From: Pseudorhodoferax sp. Leaf267
GTDB lineage: Bacteria; Pseudomonadota; Gammaproteobacteria; Burkholderiales; Burkholderiaceae_C
NCBI RefSeq assembly: GCF_001422405.1
Contig: NZ_LMMV01000002.1
Coordinates: forward strand, 124,001-188,000
Reading direction: 5' to 3'
DNA length: 64,000 bases
Below are positions 24,054 to 33,221 of the stretch, in pieces (position 1 is the stretch's first letter; each line of letters opens with the position of its first letter). The notes under the pieces are model-generated. The model was not told the DNA's origin and searched no databases. It worked only from the letters and a program-made list of their open reading frames with translations. The translations under genes and the position numbers were made by a program.

Positions 24054-25082
24054 ATGTTGGTACTGGGATTCGAATCGTCTTGCGACGAAACGGGCGTGGC
24101 CTTGGTCGAAAGCGTCGGTGAACAGGCACCGCGCCTGCTGTCCCACGCCTTGCACACCCAGGTGCGCATGCACGCGGCCTATGGTGGGGTAGTGCCGGAG
24201 CTGGCCAGCCGCGACCACATCCGTCGGGCACTGCCGCTGGCGACCCGCGTGCTGGAGGAAGCGGGGCGTTCGTTGGGAGATGTGGACGTCGTGGCCTACA
24301 CGCGTGGGCCAGGCTTGGCCGGCGCCTTGCTCGTGGGCGCCGGCATCGCCTGCGCGCTGGGTGCGGCGCTGGACAGGCCGGTGCTGGGCGTGCACCACCT
24401 CGAAGGCCACCTGCTGTCGCCCTTCATGAGTGCCGACCCGCCGCAGTTTCCGTTTGTGGTCCTGCTGGTGTCGGGCGGGCACACGCAGCTCATGCGTGTC
24501 GATGGCGTGGGCCGCTACGCGATGCTGGGCGAGACCATCGACGACGCCGCCGGCGAGGCCTTCGACAAGTCGGCCAAGCTCATGGGCCTGGGCTACCCGG
24601 GAGGGCCGGCACTGGCGCGGCTGGCCGAGCAGGGCGACCCGAAGGCGTTCGCGCTGCCCCGGCCCCTGCTGCACAGCGGCAACCTGGACTTCTCGTTCGC
24701 CGGCCTGAAGACGGCGGTGCTGACGCAGGCCAAGAAGCTGGGCGACCAACTGGAGGGGCGCAAAGCCGACCTGGCCGCGTCCACGCAGGCGGCCATCGTC
24801 GATGTGCTGGTGCGCAAGTCCATGGCTGCAGTCGCGCAGAGCGGGCTGCAGCGGCTGGTCGTGGCTGGCGGCGTGGGGGCGAATCGGGATCTGCGCGCGC
24901 AGCTGAATGCGGCGTGCGCCAAGCGCGGGGTGCGCGTGCATTACCCGGAGCTGGAGCTGTGCACCGACAACGGCGCCATGATCGCCATGGCCGCGGCGAT
25001 GCGGCTGGCGGCAGGGGCGGAGCAGGCCGAGCGCCGCTACGCGTTCGATGTGAAGCCGCGCTGGCCGCTCGACGCCTTGTAG
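24054..25082 (+). CDS. tsaD: tRNA N6-adenosine threonylcarbamoyltransferase
   Basis: 342 residues, full length. [16 protein letters not shown] at the start, [12 protein letters not shown], the metal ligands in HHLEGH (H115, H119) and the C-terminal [11 protein letters not shown] are all present. It forms t6A37 on ANN-decoding tRNAs together with TsaB, TsaE and the threonylcarbamoyl-AMP from TsaC. It diverges from nasR with 59 bp between starts and is transcribed alone. Confidence 0.97.
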   Translation: MLVLGFESSCDETGVALVESVGEQAPRLLSHALHTQVRMHAAYGGVVPELASRDHIRRALPLATRVLEEAGRSLGDVDVVAYTRGPGLAGALLVGAGIACALGAALDRPVLGVHHLEGHLLSPFMSADPPQFPFVVLLVSGGHTQLMRVDGVGRYAMLGETIDDAAGEAFDKSAKLMGLGYPGGPALARLAEQGDPKAFALPRPLLHSGNLDFSFAGLKTAVLTQAKKLGDQLEGRKADLAASTQAAIVDVLVRKSMAAVAQSGLQRLVVAGGVGANRDLRAQLNAACAKRGVRVHYPELELCTDNGAMIAMAAAMRLAAGAEQAERRYAFDVKPRWPLDAL

Positions 25083-25111
25083 GGCACCGAGCGGCGCGCA
25101 GAGCAGCCTTC

Positions 25112-25498
25112 TTACTGGATCGCGAGCTGGGCGACGTTGCTGACGGGCAGCTTCTTCGCCAGCTTGAGCGTCAGTACACCGTTCTCCAGCGTGGCCGTGC
25201 TGGTGGTGGCGTCGATGTCCAGCGGCAGTTCATAGGCGGCCTTGACCTTGCGAGCGGCGGCCTCGGTGCTCTCGATGCGCACCACGGCGCCTTCGATGCC
25301 GATGGTCAGCTGGTCCTTGGCCACGCCCGGCAGGTCCACGCTCAGCGTCCAGGACTTCTCGTCCTGCGTGAAGCTGTGGCCCTTGGTGCCGGTCTGGCGG
25401 GCATAGGCGACATCGTTGAAGAAGCGTTCGAAACTGCGGTCCAGCGAACGCACGGAAGGGCTGTAGGAGGCCTGGCGGATGACGGGGGCAAACAACAT
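25112..25498 (-). CDS. Hsp20/alpha-crystallin small heat-shock protein
   Basis: 128 residues. The alpha-crystallin domain covers about 38-125 (SWTLSVDLPGVAKDQLTIGIEG, shown in part, and LENGVLTLKLAKK, the family's GVLxLxLxK). It holds unfolding proteins in the cytoplasm. The C-terminal IxI-like tail is only weakly present (LAIQ). I chose the ATG at 25498, 99 bp from the divergent receptor gene; an in-frame start at 25603 would overlap that gene. Confidence 0.85.
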   Translation of the reverse strand: MLFAPVIRQASYSPSVRSLDRSFERFFNDVAYARQTGTKGHSFTQDEKSWTLSVDLPGVAKDQLTIGIEGAVVRIESTEAAARKVKAAYELPLDIDATTSTATLENGVLTLKLAKKLPVSNVAQLAIQ

Positions 25499-25597
25499 GG
25501 TATGGGTCCTTTGGTGGCTACACTCCGCGGCTCTCACCATGAGCGCCGCATGCATCCAATCTGCGTGCAACGCTTTGATTTTCAAGAGGAATTTTTG

Positions 25598-26872
25598 ATG
25601 CATCAGGAACGCAGGCGGCTCTTGAAATCGGCCGTCGCGGTGCTATGTGCTACGGCCTTTGTGCCGGCGCCCGCACAGTCCACGCCGATCCGGCTGGCCA
25701 TGATCGAGACCCTGAGCGGCCCGTTCGCCAACACCGGCGAGGCCGTGTTTCGCAACCTCGTGTGGGCGGCAGAGCGCGTCAATGCGCGCGGCGGCATCAA
25801 GCTGCCGGGTGGTGCGCGGCCGCTGGCGATTGCGCGCTACGACAGCAAGGGCCAGAGCGAGGAGGCGCTGAGCGCGTTGCGCGCGGCCATCGACGACGGC
25901 GTGACCTTCGTCACCCAGGGCAATTCGTCAGCGGTGGCCGCCGTGCTGCTGGACGCGCTCAACAAGCACAACGAGCGCGAGCCCGCGCGGCGCGTGCTGT
26001 ACCTGAACTACTCGGCGGTCGATCCCATCCTGACCAACGAGAAGTGCAGCTTCTGGCACTACCGTTTCGACGCCCACGCCGACATGCGCATGGCGGCCTT
26101 GATGGAAGTGCTCAAGGACGACAAGGCGGTCGGGCGGGTCTACCTGCTGGGGCAGGACTACAGCTTCGGCCAGGCCGTGCTGCGCGAGGCGCGCCGGCAG
26201 CTCGCTGTGATGCGGCCCGACGTTGCCATCGTGGGCGACGAGTTGCACCCCATGGGCCGCATCAAGGACTTCCTGCCGTATGCCGCGAAGATCAAGGCCA
26301 GCGGTGCCAATGCGGTGGTCACGGGGAACTGGGGCAACGACCTGACGCTGTTGGTCAAGGCGGCGCGCGAGGCGGGTTTCGAGGGCAAGTTCTATACCTT
26401 CTACGGCAACGCCCTTGGGGCGCCGGCCGCCATCGGCGATGCCGGCATCGGCAAAGTCATCGCGGTGGCGGACTGGCTGCCGAACCTGCCGACGGCGCAG
26501 AGCGAGGCCTTCTACCGGGACTTCCGCGAACGCTACCCCAAGCCGGCCGATGACTATGTGCACATGCGCATGCAGCTGATGGTCGAGGCCCTGGTCCAAT
26601 CCATCGAGAAGGCTGGCAGCCTGGACGCGGCCAGCGTGGGCCTGGCGCTGGAGCAGGCATCGGTCACGCTGTCCGGCCAGTCGGCGCGCATGCGCGCGGC
26701 GGACCACCAGGTCCAGCAAACGCTGGTCGTGGGCGTCATGGACCGGCAGGGCGCGCCGGGCGTGAAGTTCGACGTCGAAGGCTCGGGCTATGGCTTTCGC
26801 GTCATCAAGCAGGTGGCCGCTGCGCGGGCCGAGCTGCCCACGAGCTGCATCATGCAGCGGCCCACTTTATAA
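25598..26872 (+). CDS. Branched-chain amino-acid-type ABC binding protein (orphan)
   Basis: 424 residues. A signal peptide with ERRRLLKSAVAVLCATAF precedes a type I periplasmic binding fold (IRLAMIETLSGPFANTGEAVF at the start, shown in part). LivK-like families bind branched amino acids, amides or aromatic compounds; the ligand here is unknown. AAGAGGA lies 8 bases before the ATG at 25598. No permease or ATPase genes are adjacent, so it is an orphan receptor or works with a distant transporter. Confidence 0.85.
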   Translation: MHQERRRLLKSAVAVLCATAFVPAPAQSTPIRLAMIETLSGPFANTGEAVFRNLVWAAERVNARGGIKLPGGARPLAIARYDSKGQSEEALSALRAAIDDGVTFVTQGNSSAVAAVLLDALNKHNEREPARRVLYLNYSAVDPILTNEKCSFWHYRFDAHADMRMAALMEVLKDDKAVGRVYLLGQDYSFGQAVLREARRQLAVMRPDVAIVGDELHPMGRIKDFLPYAAKIKASGANAVVTGNWGNDLTLLVKAAREAGFEGKFYTFYGNALGAPAAIGDAGIGKVIAVADWLPNLPTAQSEAFYRDFRERYPKPADDYVHMRMQLMVEALVQSIEKAGSLDAASVGLALEQASVTLSGQSARMRAADHQVQQTLVVGVMDRQGAPGVKFDVEGSGYGFRVIKQVAAARAELPTSCIMQRPTL

Positions 26873-26875
26873 GGG

Positions 26876-27118
26876 TCAGCTGGCGAAGCCCGCGCAGGCG
26901 CCTGCGTTGGGCCGCCCTTTGCATTCCCGCAGCAGACGGCGTTCGCGTTCCTTGGGAGATTCCTGCGAGCTGCTGGGGATGAACTTCGGTGCCGCGGTCC
27001 TCTTGCTGGGGCTGGCCGCACCGTCCTGCTTCTTTGCGGGCGTAGCCGTGGCCGGCAGACTGGCGGTGGCGAGAATGGTGGCGGCCAGGCAGATGGCCAA
27101 GTAGGGACGAGTGCGCAT
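26876..27118 (-). CDS. Small secreted protein with a C-terminal Cys motif
   Basis: 80 residues. Signal peptide (YLAICLAATILATASLPATA), a Lys/Ser/Pro-rich linker and a C-terminal block PKERERRLLRECKGRPNAGA with two cysteines (ECKG and GACAG). AGGAG lies 7 bases before the ATG at 27118. No function known; similar short tails occur in other Burkholderiales exported proteins. It converges on the orphan receptor gene with 3 bp between stops. Confidence 0.65.
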   Translation of the reverse strand: MRTRPYLAICLAATILATASLPATATPAKKQDGAASPSKRTAAPKFIPSSSQESPKERERRLLRECKGRPNAGACAGFAS

Positions 27119-27248
27119 TGGTGCTCCTGTGGTGGTGTGCACGTCAACGACATCGAGTTGGCAGGCGTTGACGTGCGCTTGGATACGATCGTGCTTGCGT
27201 GATCTATCGCACCCTTCCCGCTCTGCGTGAGCGCTTCAAGAACAAACC

Positions 27249-28421
27249 ATGAGACAAGCCATCGAGCGACTTGCCGAGTCGCAGATCCGGGAGGTCGCCA
27301 ACGCCGGGCTGGGCCGCGACGACGTGCTGGCCTTCTGGTTCGGCGAAAGCGACGAAGTCACGCCGGATTTCATCCGCCAGGCGGCGATCGAGTCCCTGCA
27401 GCGCGGTGAAACCTTCTACGCGCACAACCTTGGCCTGCCCGAGTTGCGCTGCGCCATCGCGCAGTACATGGGCCAGCTGCACGGCCCCGTGGACAGCGGC
27501 CGCATCGCCGTGACCTCGGGCGGCGTCAACGCGCTGATGCTGGCCGTGCAATGCCTCGTGGACGCGGGCGACGAGGTCGTGGCCGTGACGCCGGTGTGGC
27601 CCAACCTGACGGCGCAGCCGCTCATCATGGGTGCCAGCCTGCGCTGCGTGCCCTTGCAGCCGGTGGCCTACGGCCCCGAGGCTGGTCGCTGGAAGCTGGA
27701 CCTGGACGCCTTGCTGGCGGCCATCACGCCAACGACGCGGCTGCTGATCGTGAATGCGCCCAACAACCCGACCGGCTGGACGCTGTCGCGAGCCGAACAG
27801 GTCGCCTTGCTGGCGCATTGCCGCCGCACCGGCACCTGGATCCTGGCCGACGAGGTGTACGAGCGACTGTACTACGCGCCCTCGGCCAATGCCTGCGCAC
27901 CGAGCTTTCTGGATGTGGCAGCGCCGGACGATCGGCTGATCGTGGCGCACAGCTTCTCCAAGAGTTTCCTGATGACGGGCTGGCGTCTGGGCTGGCTGGT
28001 CATGCCCGCATCGCTCACGCCGCACATGGGCAAGTTGATCGAGTTCAACACTTCATGTGCCAGCGTCTTCACCCAGCGGGCCGCGATCGCGGCGCTGGCG
28101 CGCAGCGAGGAGGTCACGCCGGGGGTCGTGGCGCACCTGCTGCGTTGCCGGGACACGTTGGTACCGCTGCTGGCCGCGACGCCGGCCGTGCAGGTGGCCG
28201 TTGCCGATGGTGGCATGTACGCCTTCTTTCGCCTGGACGGGTTCGATGACGCGCTTCTGACGGCCAAGCGCCTGGTGCGCGAGGCCGGGTTGGGCCTGGC
28301 GCCCGGCACCGCGTTTGCGTCGCAAGCCCAGGGCTGGTTCCGCTGGTGTTTTGCATCGCGTGACCCGGATCGATTGGTTCAGGGAGTGAGCCGATTGCAG
28401 AAATGGCTGGGGCATGGCTGA
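27249..28421 (+). CDS. PLP-dependent aminotransferase, class I/II
   Basis: 390 residues. Fold type I: NAPNNPTGWTLS (PLP-phosphate/Asn), ILADEVYERLYY (Asp), and the Schiff-base lysine in SFSKSFLMTGWRLGW (about residue 237). Closest in kind to aspartate aminotransferase-like enzymes; the amino donor cannot be told from sequence. Stands alone, 130 bp from the divergent small gene. Confidence 0.9.
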   Translation: MRQAIERLAESQIREVANAGLGRDDVLAFWFGESDEVTPDFIRQAAIESLQRGETFYAHNLGLPELRCAIAQYMGQLHGPVDSGRIAVTSGGVNALMLAVQCLVDAGDEVVAVTPVWPNLTAQPLIMGASLRCVPLQPVAYGPEAGRWKLDLDALLAAITPTTRLLIVNAPNNPTGWTLSRAEQVALLAHCRRTGTWILADEVYERLYYAPSANACAPSFLDVAAPDDRLIVAHSFSKSFLMTGWRLGWLVMPASLTPHMGKLIEFNTSCASVFTQRAAIAALARSEEVTPGVVAHLLRCRDTLVPLLAATPAVQVAVADGGMYAFFRLDGFDDALLTAKRLVREAGLGLAPGTAFASQAQGWFRWCFASRDPDRLVQGVSRLQKWLGHG

Positions 28422-28646
28422 ATCTCGCCTTTTGCTCCCTAGAATCGTCGCCAAAAGACGACATGCGAAGTTTTGCATACCGAGAGTTCGGTCTGCATAT
28501 ATCAGATTCGATAGCTGATGACTGTATTCGCATGTAAATGTGACTTTTTTGTGTACGTTGTTTCAGGCTGGACCTTAAGATTTGTTCGTTCTGTTGGCGA
28601 ATGAAGGTTTGCCGCAGTCGAGCAAGTTGTTTCTACAGGTGTGGCG

Positions 28647-29543
28647 ATGGATCGTATTTCTGCGATGCGAGTGTTCAGTGAGGTGGTGACGCGGGGCAGC
28701 TTCACTGCGGCAGCGAACACGCTGGGTATGTCTCGGGCCATGGTGACCCGGCATATCGGCGAACTGGAGCGTTGGCTGGGGGCTCGACTGTTGCAGCGGT
28801 CGACGCGCCGGCTGTCTTTGACCGAAGCCGGCGAGGCCTGCGTGGTGCGCAGCCGTCAGTTGCTCGAACTTGTCAACGATGTTGAACAAGTGGTCGGTCA
28901 GCGCGACACCGAGCCGCATGGTCAGATCCGCGTCCAGTGCAATCCTGCATTCGGTCAGGCCTATCTGTCTGCGATCCTCGTGGACTACCTGGCGCGGTAT
29001 CCGCGCACCAACGTGGACCTCGTGCTCAGCGATGCGTCCCCGAATTTGGTCGACGAACGGATCGATCTGGCCATTCGAATGACGAATGAGCTGGACCCGG
29101 CATTGCTGGGCAAGAAGCTCGCCACCTGCCGCAACGTGCTGTGCTGCACGCCGGGCTATCTCGAGAAGCAGGGCGCGCTGAAGATCCCAGAGGATCTGGC
29201 GCAGCACAACTGCCTGGCGCACTCGCGTGTCGAGAAGAGCCAGTGGAGTTTCTCGCGCGACGGGGAGGAGCGCCTCGTGCAGGTGTCTGGCAGCTTCAGC
29301 GCCAACGACATCATGAGCCTCGTCGAAGCTGTGCGTGCCGGCGGCGGCGTCGCCTTGCTGCCGAACTATGTCGTGGCGCCCATGCTGCACAGCGGCGACC
29401 TGGTCGCCGTGCTGCCAGATTGGCAGCCTGACAGTGTCGGCGTCTACGCGGTCTACATCTCGCGCCGCCACCAACCGGCGAGCTTGCGCACCATGCTGGA
29501 GTTCCTCTCCGCGCGCTTCGCGTCCTTGCCCTCCTGGGATTGA
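28647..29543 (+). CDS. LysR-family transcriptional regulator
   Basis: 298 residues. N-terminal winged helix (MRVFSEVVTRGSFTAAANTL, then ARLLQRSTRRLSLTEAG) and a C-terminal effector domain (GQIRVQCNPAFGQ, GGGVALLPNYVV). Of the DsdC/PecT-like class that begins MDRISAMRVF. ATG at 28647 has AGG 7 bases upstream; a GTG two codons earlier is also in frame. The upstream gap (28422-28640) is markedly AT-richer than the rest of the window and probably holds its promoter. Target genes unknown; it is co-directional with the aminotransferase. Confidence 0.9.
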   Translation: MDRISAMRVFSEVVTRGSFTAAANTLGMSRAMVTRHIGELERWLGARLLQRSTRRLSLTEAGEACVVRSRQLLELVNDVEQVVGQRDTEPHGQIRVQCNPAFGQAYLSAILVDYLARYPRTNVDLVLSDASPNLVDERIDLAIRMTNELDPALLGKKLATCRNVLCCTPGYLEKQGALKIPEDLAQHNCLAHSRVEKSQWSFSRDGEERLVQVSGSFSANDIMSLVEAVRAGGGVALLPNYVVAPMLHSGDLVAVLPDWQPDSVGVYAVYISRRHQPASLRTMLEFLSARFASLPSWD

Positions 29544-29549
29544 CCGCCG

Positions 29550-30422
29550 TCATCGATTCCGAGGCGGCGCGCCGATGCCGTCGCGAAAGAAGGCATCCAG
29601 CGATGGCATCAGGCTGGCGAAGTCCAGCGCAAAACGCGCCCGGTTGACGAAGTAGGCCTCGCAGGCCACGGCGAAGAATTCGTCCAGGCCCTGCGCTCCG
29701 TAGGGATCGAGCCACGGTGGCATGCCACCGAAGCGTTCGGCCACCACCGCCTGTTCGCAAAACGCCTCGTAGCACGGTCCCCAGGCTGCGAACCATGCAC
29801 TGCGGGCTGCCTGGGCGGAACCAGCGCCGAGAAAGCCGGCTTGCAGCGGCGGGCAGCCGTCGGCAGCGCCGTCCGCCATGTCCATCTTGTGGGCGAACTC
29901 GTGGATCACGACGTTGTAGCCCTCGACGGCGCTTGTGCCTGCCCCGGCAACAGCCGCCCAGCTCAGCATGATGGGCCCCCGGTCCATGGCTTCGCCCGCG
30001 ATGACCTCGTCAAAGTGATGGACAACCCCGGTCTCGTCGGTGGTCTCGCGCTTCGCCACGACATCGCCGGGCTGCACGACGATACCCACGAAATCGCTGT
30101 ACCAGACAAGAGGGGAGCCCGCGCCATGCGGCATGCGACCTGGGCGTGCACGCAGATGCAGCAAGGGCAGGCAGGCTTGTGCGGCGATGTCGATGGCCAT
30201 GGCGTCGGTGATGGCCAGGCCACCGGCGCCATGGAACTCCTTCAGCGCAAGAAATTCCCCGGCAAGCTGCTGTAGCCGCGCGGCAGTCAGCGCATCCTGC
30301 GCAAGGAAAGGGTAGCGCCTTAGGGTTTGCAGCCATAACGCTTGCGGGATTTCCTTGGGCCTGCGGCCGGGAAAATCCAGCCGCGCAAGCCAATGGCGTG
30401 CGCGGCGCCAAACGCCGCTCAT
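29550..30422 (-). CDS. mtfA: MtfA-type zinc peptidase
   Basis: 290 residues. The zinc site is HEFAHKMD (H174, E175, H178), exactly the MtfA pattern; YFVNRARFALDF near the end is also typical. In E. coli MtfA binds the repressor Mlc and so affects glucose PTS genes, and shows aminopeptidase activity. No PTS genes are visible here. It overlaps the lpxH stop (ATGA-type) and is the last gene of the tpr-ppiA-ppiB-lpxH-mtfA run. Confidence 0.88.
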   Translation of the reverse strand: MSGVWRRARHWLARLDFPGRRPKEIPQALWLQTLRRYPFLAQDALTAARLQQLAGEFLALKEFHGAGGLAITDAMAIDIAAQACLPLLHLRARPGRMPHGAGSPLVWYSDFVGIVVQPGDVVAKRETTDETGVVHHFDEVIAGEAMDRGPIMLSWAAVAGAGTSAVEGYNVVIHEFAHKMDMADGAADGCPPLQAGFLGAGSAQAARSAWFAAWGPCYEAFCEQAVVAERFGGMPPWLDPYGAQGLDEFFAVACEAYFVNRARFALDFASLMPSLDAFFRDGIGAPPRNR

Positions 30423-31225
30423 GCGGCGCGCGGTACGCCCACTCGCTGCGGTGGCGCGGACGTGCTCAAACGCAGGATCTCCAGGCGCGGCGGCTGCGCT
30501 TGCGCTTCCCAATCGCTCATGACGATGCGGTGCAAGCCATCGCCAAGCGCGTGGTCGGCCGGCAAGTGGGTGTGGCCATGGATCAAGGTCTGGCTGCGCG
30601 ACGCCTGCAGCCATGCGCGTACTGCATCCGGGTCTACATCGGCGTAGCCAAGCCCCTGGTCTTTGCGCTGCTCGCTGGCCTGGCGGATCTGCCGTGCCAT
30701 CTGGCGCCGCACGGCTAGCGGATGCTGCAACGAGGCCTGCTGCCATGCCGGGTTCTGAACTTGCAGGCGAAACTTCTGATAGGCGACGTCGTCCAGGCAC
30801 AGCGCATCGCCATGGCTCAGCAGCCAGCGCTGGCCGGCGAACATGAGCACCGTCGGGTCGTGCAGCAACTGCATGCCAGCGGCCTTCCGCCCCGTGGCGC
30901 CCAGCAGGAAATCGCGGTTGCCATGCATGAAATAGACCGGGCAACGCGCTGCCCGGATCACCTGGGCGCAGCGCAATTCAAACTGGCCGATTGGAGAGCC
31001 ATCGCCGACAGCCGGATCCAGTGCGTCGTCGCCGACCCAGACCTCGAACAGGTCGCCCAGGATGAACAGGGCGTCGGCCGTGCTGCTCGCCATGGCCTGC
31101 TGCCAGGCCTCGAATGTCGGCAGGTCATCCGGGCGCAGATGCACGTCGGACATGCAATCGATCACGCGCCATTCCTCGGGCGCGACCAGCTCCGCGAAAG
31201 TGGGCAGGGCTGGCAACTCGCGCAT
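30419..31225 (-). CDS. lpxH: UDP-2,3-diacylglucosamine diphosphatase
   Basis: 268 residues. Calcineurin-like phosphoesterase motifs in order: SDVHL, GDLFEVWVGDD, HGNRDFLLG, LSHGD and HGHTH. It cleaves UDP-2,3-diacylglucosamine to lipid X, the fourth step of lipid A synthesis, at the inner membrane. The start overlaps the ppiB stop. Confidence 0.95.
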   Translation of the reverse strand: MRELPALPTFAELVAPEEWRVIDCMSDVHLRPDDLPTFEAWQQAMASSTADALFILGDLFEVWVGDDALDPAVGDGSPIGQFELRCAQVIRAARCPVYFMHGNRDFLLGATGRKAAGMQLLHDPTVLMFAGQRWLLSHGDALCLDDVAYQKFRLQVQNPAWQQASLQHPLAVRRQMARQIRQASEQRKDQGLGYADVDPDAVRAWLQASRSQTLIHGHTHLPADHALGDGLHRIVMSDWEAQAQPPRLEILRLSTSAPPQRVGVPRAA

Positions 31226-31731
31226 CAGAGTGCGACGGCTTTTTCGATCACGACATCCTCGACCGGCACGTCGTCGTGGAAACCCTTGCGGCCGGTCTTC
31301 ACGGCCTTGATCTTGTCGACCACGTCTGCGCCCGACACGACCTTGCCGAACACGGCATAGCCCCAGCCCTGCGCCGAGATGGCGGTGTGGTTGAGGAACG
31401 CGTTGTCGGCCACGTTGATGAAGAACTGAGCGGTGGCCGAGTGCGGGTCGTTCGTGCGTGCCATCGCCACCGTGTAGTTGTTGTTCTTCAGGCCGTTGTT
31501 GGCCTCGTTGTCGATCGGGGCATCCGTGCCCTTTTGCTTCATGCCGGGCTCGAAGCCGCCGCCTTGCACCATGAAGCCGGGAATCACGCGGTGGAACACC
31601 GTGTTGTCGTAGTGGCCCTTGTTCACGTAAGCCAGGAAGTTGGCCGTCGACTTCGGTGCCTTCTCGGCATCGAGCTCCAGCGTGATGACGCCATAGTTGG
31701 CAATGTGCAGTTCGACTTTGGGTTGGGTCAT
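31225..31731 (-). CDS. ppiB: Cytoplasmic peptidyl-prolyl isomerase, cyclophilin type
   Basis: 168 residues without a signal peptide. [20 protein letters not shown] and [17 protein letters not shown] are the cyclophilin active-site blocks (catalytic Arg, Phe, Met and Gln). Length matches PpiB. It starts one base after the exported paralogue and overlaps lpxH. Confidence 0.94.
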   Translation of the reverse strand: MTQPKVELHIANYGVITLELDAEKAPKSTANFLAYVNKGHYDNTVFHRVIPGFMVQGGGFEPGMKQKGTDAPIDNEANNGLKNNNYTVAMARTNDPHSATAQFFINVADNAFLNHTAISAQGWGYAVFGKVVSGADVVDKIKAVKTGRKGFHDDVPVEDVVIEKAVAL

Positions 31732-31732
31732 G

Positions 31733-32416
31733 TCAGTTCACCAGGGTTGCGGATTGAATCAGGATGGGCGTCTTGGGCGCATCGCTCGGGAAAGGCCCAC
31801 CGGGACCGGTGGGGACGGCTTTGATTTTCTGCACCACGTCCATGCCGCTGACCACTTTGCCGAACACGGTGTAGCCGTACAGCTGCGGCGCCTTCAGCAG
31901 GTTGGCGCGCGGCACGTTCTCATGCACGCGGCCCTGGTGCTCAAAGCGCGGCACCGGGTCGCCATCGGGAATCAGCACCGGGTCCAGGAATGCGTTGTCC
32001 GACACGTTGATGAAGAACTGCGAGGTCGCCGAATTCGGATCGTTCGTGCGGGCCATGGCGACAGTGCCCACCACGTTGCGATCTCCGCCTTTGGCCAGCG
32101 CCTCGCGGCCTTCGTGCACGACCGGCGGGCGAGTCGGCTTCTGCGCGTACTGCGAGTCGTAGCCGCCCCCCTGGACCATGAACGTCGGGATCACGCGGTG
32201 AAACACCGTGCCGTCGTAGTGCTTGTCGCGCACGTACTGCAGGAAGTTGGCGACTGTCTTGGGTGCCTTGTCCGGATAGACCTCGATGGTGAACGTGCCC
32301 TCGCTGGTCTTGAACTGCACGCGCGGGGCCTTGTCCGCAAACACGTGCGTGCTCAGGGCCAGGCCTGCGGTCAGCAGGAGCGCGCGGCGGGTCGAGGAGA
32401 CTGCAGATGAGGTCAT
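31733..32416 (-). CDS. ppiA: Exported peptidyl-prolyl isomerase, cyclophilin type
   Basis: 227 residues. The N-terminus [20 protein letters not shown] is a signal peptide, so the enzyme acts in the periplasm. The cyclophilin blocks [16 protein letters not shown] and [17 protein letters not shown] are intact. It is longer than PpiB because of a loop ([18 protein letters not shown]). Tandem with ppiB, probably by duplication. Confidence 0.92.
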   Translation of the reverse strand: MTSSAVSSTRRALLLTAGLALSTHVFADKAPRVQFKTSEGTFTIEVYPDKAPKTVANFLQYVRDKHYDGTVFHRVIPTFMVQGGGYDSQYAQKPTRPPVVHEGREALAKGGDRNVVGTVAMARTNDPNSATSQFFINVSDNAFLDPVLIPDGDPVPRFEHQGRVHENVPRANLLKAPQLYGYTVFGKVVSGMDVVQKIKAVPTGPGGPFPSDAPKTPILIQSATLVN

Positions 32417-32491
32417 GTTGTCGCTGAAGGAAATCGCGCGCAGTTGCGCTCAGGAGAAAGCGGGGTCGGCCCCCGCATCGCCGCCAATGGC

Positions 32492-33049
32492 TTACTTGGC
32501 GGTGGCGGGTGCTGGCTTGGCACCCTTGGGTGCCAGCATGTTGTTGATGGCCGCCACCTTCTGCTGCGCCTGCGGGTTGTTGCCCGCCAGTTGCAGCGAC
32601 TTGCCGTAGGCCTGGCTGGCCAGCTTGGCGTAGATGTCGCCCAGGTTCTCGTGCGCAGTCGCGTAGGCAGGGTTCAGCTTCACGGCCATCTCCAGTGCCG
32701 TCCGGGCCTTGTCGTACTGGTTCTGGCCGGCATACAGCACGGCCAGGTTGTTATACGGCTCGGGCAGCTCCGGGAATTCCTGCGTCAAGCCCGTGAGTGT
32801 CTCGATCGCATCGGCCGGCTTGCCGGACTCGGTCTGGATGACGCCCTTCAGGAAGCGCATCTGCGGATCGCGTGGCTTGCTCGACAGGTACTGGTCGACC
32901 TTGGCCTGTGCCTCTGCCAGCTTGCCGGTGCGGATCAACTGGCCCACATCGCTGTAGTCGTCGGCATGCACCTGCGTGGCGGCGAGCGCCGCGGCGGCTA
33001 CCGTCAAGAGGCGAGCCAACGGCAGGATGCGGGACAGCGCTTGCTTCAT
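32492..33049 (-). CDS. Exported TPR-repeat protein
   Basis: 185 residues. Signal peptide ending at VHADD (about 30), then three to four tetratricopeptide repeats (for example DKARTALEMAVKLNPAYATA and AIETLTGLTQEFPELPEPYN). A low-complexity Ala/Pro/Lys tail closes it. Likely a periplasmic interaction scaffold; found next to cyclophilin and cysS genes in related genomes. I chose the ATG at 33049 over 33088 for the signal peptide. Confidence 0.82.
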   Translation of the reverse strand: MKQALSRILPLARLLTVAAAALAATQVHADDYSDVGQLIRTGKLAEAQAKVDQYLSSKPRDPQMRFLKGVIQTESGKPADAIETLTGLTQEFPELPEPYNNLAVLYAGQNQYDKARTALEMAVKLNPAYATAHENLGDIYAKLASQAYGKSLQLAGNNPQAQQKVAAINNMLAPKGAKPAPATAK

Positions 33050-33221
33050 AAAACCTCTTCGGAAAAGCGTACAGACAAGCCCGTGCACGCGGCTATATAC
33101 TGCCGCTCATTGTAGCCGAGGGGTAGGTTTCGCCAGGCTTCTCGCCGGCCTCCAACCCTTGTGACGAACGGTCCAACAGTCTCAGGATGTTTCTCGACGA
33201 TCCTGTGTTTTCCCAGATCCC

